Assembly: GCA_003498085.1 (NCBI GenBank)
Contig: DNCM01000179.1
Location: 1-25,389, forward strand
Source: a bacterium
GTDB taxonomy: Bacteria > UBA9089 > UBA9088
Length of the DNA: 25,389 nucleotides
Direction: 5' to 3'
Under the pieces are notes generated by a model, which saw nothing but the letters and a program-made list of their open reading frames with translations, made no database searches and was not told where the DNA came from. Numbering within the stretch: position 1 is the first letter of the stretch; each line of letters begins with the position of its first letter. Below, piece after piece: positions 14,742 through 22,700 of the stretch. Both the position numbers and the translations under genes were made by a program.

Positions 14742-16601
14742 GTGATGAGAAAGGCATTTCTAGTGAGTTTGATAGGAGGATTGGTTTGGGGTTTTTCAAT
14801 TAGAAATGGTGGAGATCAGGGAACTAAGGCTGTAGATGGCATGGGTAATCCTGAAATTGCAGCAGATACGCCAGGCGATCTTATCTGTTGGTGGCAACCA
14901 AATACCTTTACAGCAACAAGCAATATCGTTGAAACTCGTGTTTTCCAGACGGCAACGGTAAGGATTAATCTAAGTCGGTCCACCAATATAGGAAGAAATG
15001 ATACATTTTCAGCAGATCTTGTAATCGAGGATGTCACTAGTTTGGATGCTGTAGATATCTGTTTATCTTTTGACCCAAAAAAGCTAACAGTGATGACTAA
15101 ACCTGCACCTGAAACGGGAACAATCTTTGCGGTTCCTAATGTTATATTTGGTATTGAGATTAATAGCCGTAAGGGATATATCGGGATTAATGCGGCAAGA
15201 ATGGGTAATTCATTCACAGGGACAGGGACAGTAGTAAAGAATATAATGTTTAAAGCAATGAGTGGCAATCCAACAACCATAATAAATATCACAACAGCAA
15301 AATTGGTAAACCTCGAGACGGGTGAAATTCCATGTGCAACTTATCCTGGAATGGTTTATGGAAAAGTTAGCCACTTTGACGTATGGTATCCAAAAGACAT
15401 TATAATAGGAAGGCCATCCACAATGACGATAACTGCTAAGGATTATGAAAATAAGCCAATAATAACCTATGTCGGCCGAATAACTATAGCTTCGAAACCC
15501 ATAAGAGTTAGAGCACAGATATCTGGATTTATTGCGGGAGTTTGCATTGCAACAATCACTGCTCCTCCTCCTAAACAAGGGACATTAACCATTGAGGTCA
15601 GTGACAGGGCCATTGATATGTCAACAGTGACTAAAGTAATAAATGCTCGATACTTATGTGATTTCGGAAGAGCTATAGATGACACAAGTCCTGATGGTAA
15701 GATAGATATATATGATCTTATTCTATTCGTAAAATATTGGAGGAACAAAGATTTAAGAGGTGATGTTGGAGAACCTATACAAAAAGGCAGTCCTCCAGCC
15801 ATCCTTTCAAATCCAGATGGAAAGGTAGACATATGGGATCTTTGGATATTCGTCAAGATGTGGAGGTGGATTCGTGGAATAAGGGCTGTACCAGAGACCC
15901 TAACGACTCCAAGGCTTGTGTTGACGCCATCAAAAATTGAGCCAGAAAAAGATAAGGTATTTATTGTCAATATTGGACTAGAAAATGGGAGTGGTATTGT
16001 AGGAGGTAAGATTGAATTAAAATATGACCCAGAAGTCCTTGATGCTGTCTCAGTTGATAATGGTGGTTACTTTGATGAAGGGTTTAATGTGAAGATAAAT
16101 AATGGGATAATTGAAATAGAGGGCCTAAGGATGATAGGTAATCCAAAAGCTCAAGGAATTATCGCAAAGATAGGATTTAAGCCAAAGACAGATAATGTAG
16201 ATACAACGATTACAATTAAACAAGATTCCTCTTTCTTATTACATGAAGAAGTTGATGATTTAATAAAGTGTAGTGCCAACCAAATAGAGCTAGGTGGTCC
16301 AGAATATTCTGCTTTATTCCAAAGTGTTCCAAATCCAGCAAGGGAGGGGGCTTGGATACCGTATCAACTGGCAGAGGGAGGAGATACAAAGATAATAATC
16401 TATAACATACTTGGCCAGGTTGTAAGGAAAGTAGATCTTGGTTATAAGCCAAAAAGGTATTACAAGGCATTAAGAGAGGGTTCGGCGGCTTATTGGGATT
16501 TGAAGAATGACATGGGACAGAGGGTTGCAAATGGCCTTTATTTCTACAAGCTTTCTTCAGGCAGGTTTTCTCAGACAAAGGCATTGGTCATTACAAAGTA
16601 A
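14742..16601 (+). CDS. Secreted cohesin-dockerin-cohesin protein with FlgD/T9SS-like tail
   Basis: A 619-aa surface protein. A signal peptide covers about residues 1-19. Domains in order: cohesin-like beta-sandwich about 75-205 (FSADLVIEDVTSLDAVDICLSFDP), an Ig-like segment about 215-300, and a dockerin-like pair of calcium loops at about 313-334 (DDTSPDGKIDIYDLILFVKYW) and 357-374 (NPDGKVDIWDLWIFVKMW). A second cohesin-like domain follows at about 390-515 (VFIVNIGLENGSGIVGGKIELKYDP), then a C-terminal domain about 525-619 with the SVPNPAREG...YNILGQVVRKV...GLYFYKLSSG pattern of FlgD-Ig/T9SS type A sorting domains. Translation may start at GTG 14742 or ATG 14745. Carrying both cohesin and dockerin, it could self-assemble or bridge the next gene's cohesins. 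It probably acts outside the cell; function is inferred. Confidence 0.8.
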   Translation: MMRKAFLVSLIGGLVWGFSIRNGGDQGTKAVDGMGNPEIAADTPGDLICWWQPNTFTATSNIVETRVFQTATVRINLSRSTNIGRNDTFSADLVIEDVTSLDAVDICLSFDPKKLTVMTKPAPETGTIFAVPNVIFGIEINSRKGYIGINAARMGNSFTGTGTVVKNIMFKAMSGNPTTIINITTAKLVNLETGEIPCATYPGMVYGKVSHFDVWYPKDIIIGRPSTMTITAKDYENKPIITYVGRITIASKPIRVRAQISGFIAGVCIATITAPPPKQGTLTIEVSDRAIDMSTVTKVINARYLCDFGRAIDDTSPDGKIDIYDLILFVKYWRNKDLRGDVGEPIQKGSPPAILSNPDGKVDIWDLWIFVKMWRWIRGIRAVPETLTTPRLVLTPSKIEPEKDKVFIVNIGLENGSGIVGGKIELKYDPEVLDAVSVDNGGYFDEGFNVKINNGIIEIEGLRMIGNPKAQGIIAKIGFKPKTDNVDTTITIKQDSSFLLHEEVDDLIKCSANQIELGGPEYSALFQSVPNPAREGAWIPYQLAEGGDTKIIIYNILGQVVRKVDLGYKPKRYYKALREGSAAYWDLKNDMGQRVANGLYFYKLSSGRFSQTKALVITK

Positions 16602-16604
16602 GTT

Positions 16605-17714
16605 TTGAAGTGTAGGCTCGTCCTTTTTCTCCTTCTGAGTCAAGGTGCTTTTTGTGCCAATGTCAATATAAGAATAGAACCAGAGCATTCATATCCAGAA
16701 AAAAAGGAGACTTTCTCAGTCTCTGTGGTTGCAGATAATCTTAATGGCTTAGAAGGAGCAGAACTTAATGTTTTGTATGACCAAGATATATTGGAGGTAA
16801 AAGATTGTCTCCCCGGCTCTTTGTTTGTTGGTCATCTTTTTAAAACTGAAACATACACGGGAAGTATTTCAATTATGGCATTTATATTCCCGCCAGGATA
16901 TCCTAAATCTGGAACAGGGACGATCGCAATAATAACATTCTTATACCTTAAAGAGGAGAATGGAAGTATTACCCCTTCTAATGTTACTCTTATACCTCCT
17001 GAGAAAAACCCTGTTTCTACAGTAATGTCTGGCTATGTCCATCCATCTTTTTCCCGTGTCGATATAAGGATAGAGCCAAAGCATTCGTATCCAAAAAAGA
17101 ACGAAGAATTTTCAATCTCTGTGGTTGTTGATAACTTCAATAGTTTAGAAAAGGTTCAACTCGACCTATTTTATGATCAAGATATGTTAAAGTTAGAAAA
17201 ATGCATCCCTGGCCCTTTATTTGATGGTGGTACTTTCAATTATACAACTAGTACAGGATATGTTTCAATCATAGGTACAATCACAGATCCTAAATCTGGA
17301 ACAGAGGCAATAATAACAACAATAACATTCTTATGTATTAAAGAAGAGGATGTAAGTATTATCCCTTCTAATGTTGTTCTTATACCTCCTGATAAAAATC
17401 ATGTTTCTATTATAACGCCTGGTTATATCCATTTCCCTTCTACATCTAAAGGCATCAAAGTATATCCAAATCCCTGGCGTGCTGACAAAGAGAGTAAGAG
17501 GCCGTACATAGTCTTTGAGGTTCCAAATGAGTCGAATATTTCAATTTATGCCATATCTGGAAAGCTGGTTAAAAAGTTCTCTAATGTAATAAGTCCTATC
17601 CGTTGGATGCTCGATGATCATAAAAACGAAAAGGTTTCGTCTGGTATTTATATATATAAGATAAAAGAGAAAGATGGGGCAGAGAAGATTGGAAAGCTTG
17701 GGATCATAAGATGA
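16605..17714 (+). CDS. Secreted tandem double-cohesin protein with FlgD/T9SS-like tail
   Basis: A 369-aa protein starting at TTG, 3 bp after the previous stop. The start is chosen because it gives a complete signal peptide (MKCRLVLFLLLSQGAFCA, cut before NV). There is no ATG before the mature part and no clear Shine-Dalgarno, so translation probably relies on coupling. Two nearly identical cohesin-like modules follow, at residues 20-150 and 152-281 (NIRIEPEHSYPEKKE.. and DIRIEPKHSYPKKNE.., both with YDQD and ..SGT.. and ..PSNV.LIPP). The last 85 residues (IKVYPNPWRADK .. SGIYIYKI) are a T9SS type A-like sorting domain. It is likely a scaffold partner of the upstream dockerin protein. No enzymatic motif. 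Confidence 0.78.
   Translation: MKCRLVLFLLLSQGAFCANVNIRIEPEHSYPEKKETFSVSVVADNLNGLEGAELNVLYDQDILEVKDCLPGSLFVGHLFKTETYTGSISIMAFIFPPGYPKSGTGTIAIITFLYLKEENGSITPSNVTLIPPEKNPVSTVMSGYVHPSFSRVDIRIEPKHSYPKKNEEFSISVVVDNFNSLEKVQLDLFYDQDMLKLEKCIPGPLFDGGTFNYTTSTGYVSIIGTITDPKSGTEAIITTITFLCIKEEDVSIIPSNVVLIPPDKNHVSIITPGYIHFPSTSKGIKVYPNPWRADKESKRPYIVFEVPNESNISIYAISGKLVKKFSNVISPIRWMLDDHKNEKVSSGIYIYKIKEKDGAEKIGKLGIIR
16662..17442 (+). repeat. Tandem duplication of a cohesin-coding unit
   Basis: Two in-frame units of roughly 385-390 bp, one starting at 16662 and one at 17058. Their proteins align along the whole length, with only small indels (for example FPPGYPKSG versus TDPKSG). Shared DNA stretches are visible around the ISVVVDN, YDQD and PSNV positions. 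This points to internal duplication followed by divergence. Confidence 0.8.
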
Positions 17715-18490
17715 GAAAGGTAGTTCCATTCCTTTTTTTTCCTTTACTCTTAATAGCTGATGATAGTATGTTTGAAAATCCAGCGATTCCAGCTTTTTCT
17801 TCTAAATTCTCGTTCCTTCTTGGTCATAAAATATGGCTGTGTGACACAAGCCATTCAAGTGTTAAAATTTCTATTCCTTGGAGGGGTTGTTCCTTTGGTT
17901 GTGGATTAAGATACCTTAATTATGGAAAGATTAAGGAGACAACCCACGATAACAAAGATGGAACAGGAAGGATGTATACCGCAGATGATGCTTCTCTAGC
18001 TCTAAATTTTGCAATAAGACCAAAAAATGAATTTTCTCTTGGAGGAAATATAAACTTTATCCAAGAGACAATAGATGATGTTAAGGCAAATGGAGCAAGT
18101 TTTGATATTGGTGTTATATTAAATCCAAGTTTGGCAAGATGGTTTTTTTTGGAAGGAACAATTAAAAATATTACATTAAAAAAACCTTCGTTCATCAAAG
18201 AAGAAAGATCTATTCCAAAGGAATTGAAATTGGGTTTCCAAATAAAAAAAGAGCCGATTAACTTTAGATTCGATATCTTAAGAGAAAATGATTTAGATTT
18301 TATGGTTGGTTTTAAGTGGTTTACTCAAAGCATTCTTTCATTTTCTGCAAGATATAAAAGTATCGATATAGGAAATTTAGATTTTGGTATTTCCTTAATG
18401 ATAGATAAATACAGAGTAGAATATAATTATTTTCCTAATAGTGTCTCTGATTGTTATTCTATACTTTTTGGAATTGAATATAAAAGATAA
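17711..18490 (+). CDS. PorV/PorQ-like outer-membrane beta-barrel protein
   Basis: A 259-aa protein with a signal peptide (about 1-16) and alternating beta-strand pattern throughout, ending in an aromatic-rich strand. ENPAIPAF near the N-terminus, then GCGLRYLNYGKIKETTHD, TADDASLALNFAIRP, FSLGGNINFIQETIDD and GASFDIGVILNP match the PorV/PorQ family. PorV shuttles T9SS substrates with folded C-terminal domains to the surface sortase. The protein is shorter than many relatives, mainly at the N-terminus. ATGA overlap with the double-cohesin gene. Two preceding genes encode proteins with T9SS-like tails, so an export or anchoring role fits, but the other Por genes (porK, L, M, N, sov) are not here. 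Confidence 0.75.
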   Translation: MRKVVPFLFFPLLLIADDSMFENPAIPAFSSKFSFLLGHKIWLCDTSHSSVKISIPWRGCSFGCGLRYLNYGKIKETTHDNKDGTGRMYTADDASLALNFAIRPKNEFSLGGNINFIQETIDDVKANGASFDIGVILNPSLARWFFLEGTIKNITLKKPSFIKEERSIPKELKLGFQIKKEPINFRFDILRENDLDFMVGFKWFTQSILSFSARYKSIDIGNLDFGISLMIDKYRVEYNYFPNSVSDCYSILFGIEYKR

Positions 18491-18496
18491 AGAAAA

Positions 18497-19798
18497 ATGG
18501 CACTTTTATTGATAACTGTATTTTTAATAGATACAGGCTTCTCTGATGAATTAATATACATTGATAAGGGAACGTTAGTTACGGCCACAGTTACATCTAT
18601 CGTAGATGGAGATACAATCAAAGTGGAATATCAAGGTAGTACCAAAACAGTTAGGCTACTAGGGATAAATACGCCTGAGATACCTAATGAGCCTTATGCA
18701 CAGGAAGCAAAGACATTCACATCTAGCCTTCTTAATAAAGAGATAGGACTTTTGGTTTCCAATGGTCCTGGCCAAGAAAAAGATAAATATGGCAGAACCT
18801 TAGGGGTGATTTTCTATGAAGGTAGTGTTTTTAATGTCAAGCTTCTTGAAGAAGGTCTAGCTGTCAGATGCTTTATGGCAAATGATGTTATTAACTTTCC
18901 TCTATGGGAAAAAAAAGAGATTACTGCAAGAAAAAATAATTTAAATATTTGGTCTTCTGATACATCTGGGATAGTAATATCAGAGATAAATCCTAATCCT
19001 GCACCTGAGAGAGATGATGTAGCCGAGTTTGTTGAGTTATATAACAAAAATCATTTTCTCGTTGACATTGGAAGTTGGAGTCTTGGCAGTAACGAACAAA
19101 CTGTTATACCTCAAGGAGTAAGCATTCCAGCTAAAGGCTATATCATAATCGCCACTAATACTGCAGAAGGATTTAGAAAAATTTATCCTTCTACACCAGA
19201 AGAGATAGAAATTGTCGTTGCTACGGGTTCTTTAGTTTTATTAAATAGATATAATCCATCTCAAGGTTTAGTCATACATCTTAAAGATAGTTCAAAACGA
19301 TACCAGGATTCACTAACTTATAATTTGGCTTGGGATGATAAAGGGGCAGATGGAACTGGTAAAACATTGGAAAAAATTTATGGGAATCTGCAAAACCTTG
19401 GTGATAGCTCAATAGGAGGGTTTGATGATAAAAATTGGGCACCATCAATTTTTCCTAAAGGAACGCCAGGAAGGCCAAATTCTGTATCTCCAAATATTAC
19501 TCTTAAAAAAGAAGTAGATAAAGAATGCATCGAATTAAATGGAACAATAACATACACAATAACCTACAAAAACGAAGGTTTTGGAACCGCAACCAATGTT
19601 GTGATCATCGATGTTTTGCCGCAGAAGACAGAATTAGAGGCAGTCAGTAACCCACAATCAGTAGCCCGTTACTATTATATAATAAATAAAGGATGGCAAG
19701 AAGGATTTTCTGAAAATGCAACGAAGATAAAATGGGTAATCACAAGTGTTGCACCAGGTGAATCTGGTACAATAAGCTTTACGGTTAGGATAAAGTGA
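18497..19798 (+). CDS. Secreted SNase-type nuclease with lamin-tail and DUF11 domains
   Basis: A 433-aa protein with a short hydrophobic signal (about 1-16). Thermonuclease fold about 25-155: VDGDTIKV (Asp37, Asp39), VRLLGINTPE (Arg53, Glu61) and DKYGRTLG (Arg100) supply the counterparts of staphylococcal Asp21, Arg35, Glu43 and Arg87, so it should be active. The position equivalent to Asp40 is Asn58. A lamin-tail domain starts at about 158 (VISEINPNPAP, EFVELYN) and runs to about 330. The last 95 residues are a DUF11-type beta domain almost identical in plan to the end of the next gene's product. The start cannot be further upstream, because the PorV stop (18488-18490) lies in the same frame. 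It would degrade extracellular DNA or RNA at or near the cell surface. Confidence 0.85.
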   Translation: MALLLITVFLIDTGFSDELIYIDKGTLVTATVTSIVDGDTIKVEYQGSTKTVRLLGINTPEIPNEPYAQEAKTFTSSLLNKEIGLLVSNGPGQEKDKYGRTLGVIFYEGSVFNVKLLEEGLAVRCFMANDVINFPLWEKKEITARKNNLNIWSSDTSGIVISEINPNPAPERDDVAEFVELYNKNHFLVDIGSWSLGSNEQTVIPQGVSIPAKGYIIIATNTAEGFRKIYPSTPEEIEIVVATGSLVLLNRYNPSQGLVIHLKDSSKRYQDSLTYNLAWDDKGADGTGKTLEKIYGNLQNLGDSSIGGFDDKNWAPSIFPKGTPGRPNSVSPNITLKKEVDKECIELNGTITYTITYKNEGFGTATNVVIIDVLPQKTELEAVSNPQSVARYYYIINKGWQEGFSENATKIKWVITSVAPGESGTISFTVRIK

Positions 19799-22700
19799 AG
19801 AAGATATCATTAGTTATTCTGTTAATCCTTCCAGGTATTGCTCAGGGGAAATGGTTGCCATTTGTAGATGATAGCACGAAAGCTTTAGTACCAGAGATAA
19901 AAATAATAAAGGATGACCCATCCGGTATCACCTTAGAGGCAAATATCTTTGGGGCAGATGTAGATGAATTGCAGGTTAAAGGTGCAGAAACATTTCAACT
20001 GCTTAGTATACCAGGACACAAATACAGATTTACCCAAGAAGTTGGCAGGCCCAAACTGCCAGTAATCCAAGTAATGCTTGCTATACCAGACGATGTAGAG
20101 ATTGACATCTTGCTTCCAATTTCAGATTCCCAACTTCTAACTTCTTACCTCATTTATCCAGTCCCAAAACAAGTAATCAAAACTACTAAAGAAGGTTATC
20201 AATATGTAGCTGAAGAGTTTACTATTGACGAGGAGTTTTATAGCCGAAATATCTGGTATCCTGAATTACGCATCCCTTGCAAGATTGCTGCTACCGGTTA
20301 CATCCGTGACCAACGAATCTTACGATTAGAAATATATCCTATCCAGTTTAATCCTGTAAAAAAGCAACTCAAGGCCTATTCTAATATAAAGATAGAGTTA
20401 AAATACTTACGCAAAAAAGGAATCCTTGCTTCACCAAAACAACCTAAAATGGCAGCCCCATTTGTGCGTGTATTAAAGCATACACTATTAAATTACAAAC
20501 CAACTACCATCTCTCGCTTTCTACCTCATGCTAAGAGAATTGGTACAGTCTCATATATCATAGACCTAAAAAATCCATCCAACTCTGCTGATTATCTAAT
20601 TATTACCTCTCCAGATTTTTATAATGACGAATATTTAAATAGATTAGCCAGACACCGAGCAGAGTTTAATGGCTTTGATGTTGCAGTAGTTCAAACTACC
20701 AATATATATAATGAATTTCCACCACCTCCTGGAACTCAAACTGAGGATATCTCTATTAAAAACTTTTTAAAATATGTATACAATACTTGGTCTGCTCCAA
20801 GCATGAGCGATAATCATCTCGGGTATGTACTTTTATTTGGAGATGGTACAGAAAATGCCCCAGGATATGTTTCATATCATGTAGGTGGAGGTTGGGGAGG
20901 TATTTCAGCGGCTTGTGATACATGGTACACTTATCTTAACGATGAGGATGATTTAACTTATGGATGTCATTTACAAGATATAATGCTTGGCAGATTACCA
21001 TTACAATATGGTACAGAGGCAAATGTAGTAGTAGATAAAATAATCCAATTTGAAAAAAATCCTACCCCTGGGGTGTGGCGAAATAGAGCTTTATTAGTAG
21101 ACGGAGTACTATTTGAATGGGTTAGCCGTGATTATATAAAAGATAATATCCTTTCACCCATTGGATTTGATGTTACTATAATTAATGGAGATGAAGGAGG
21201 GGTAGGGGAAGATGTATTTAACGCTATCAACAATGGTCAACTGCTTGTAGCTTATAATGGTCATGGAACAATAGTAGGATGGGGAGTCCAAGCAGGTGAG
21301 AATGTTAGTTTTTCTTATAGGCATGTCGATAGGCTCTCTAATGGAGGGAAATTACCTATCGCCTTTGCTGTTTCTTGCAATACAGCACGTTTTAACGATG
21401 AGTGGGATTCTCTTGGTGAGCTTTTAGTTAAGAAAGAAAATGGTGGAGCGATTGCATATTGGGGAGCATCTACAATATGTGGTCCATACGAACTATGGAT
21501 GAAAGAGGCATATGATTTTATGGCAGAAAATCACCCTTATACATTTTGCCTTGGTGAAATGGCTCTTAATGCCTATATTCAATTTGTATTATGGTATGAG
21601 GAATTTAACCTGCTAGGAGATCCAGCCCTAACTGTTTCAAGAGTGCCTCCAGAACAAGGTAAAGCAGAATTAGAGATTGAGCCAATTGATATAAATTTTA
21701 GTCCGTCGTCTCCTAAGCCAAATCAATTAACAAAAATTACCGCTAATGTCCATAATTATGGAGATACAGAGGCATCCAGCGTAACAGTCCACTTCTTCTT
21801 AGAAAATCCAGATAAAGGTGGGTTAGAGATAGGCTCTAAAACAATAACCAATATCCTTGCTAAAGGAGAAAAAGAGATAGAGATTAATTGGGAAGCAGAT
21901 GTAGAGGTGGGTGAATATAACATCTACGTAGTAATAGATCCAGATAATGCTATTCAAGAGGCATCCAAAGATAATAATAAAACCTATAAGTTGATAGAAG
22001 TAAATTTTTATCAACAAGGTTGGCCAAAATATATTCCACCAATGAGGACAGGTCCATTTTCAGTAGGAGATATAGATGGTGATGGAGATTTGGAAATTGT
22101 ATCGATATGTGGCAATAGAGTGATATATGTTTGGCATCATGATGGTAACCTTGCAGGAGGTTGGTCCAAGAAGATAGAAGGTAATGACTATACAATACCC
22201 ATTTTAGCTGATATTGATGCAGACGGAAGGTTAGAGATCATAGTTAATGGAGAGGATAAATTATATATCTGGAATGCTGGTGCTAACGATATTTCTGGCT
22301 TTCCAAAGGAAGGAACAAATCTAACATCACCAGCAATTGGAGATATAGATGGTGATGGTGATTTAGAGATTGTTATAGGAATGAACAATAAGTTATACGT
22401 ATTCCATCATGATGGAAGATTAGTAGAAGGCAATTGGCCTAAAGAGATGAATTTAAGCAAGCAAGATTTTCCTATTATAGCAGACCTTGATAAGGATGGA
22501 AAAGGTGAGATCATTGTTGGTGTAGAAAGGAATTTATATGTTTGGCATGGTAATGGTGAGTTCATGTCTGGTCAATGGCCTATCTTGTTTCCCTATGGAG
22601 TAGGTGTGGGAATATCTGGGGTAGGAGATTTTGATGGTGATGGTGAATTAGAGATTATTGCAAGGACAACAGATTACAATAATCCCAAATTAAATTTTTA

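Noticed and set aside
15210..15970. - strand frames of 122 and 167 aa within the cohesin-dockerin gene
   Set aside because: They overlap conserved dockerin and cohesin coding sequence and show no family motifs.
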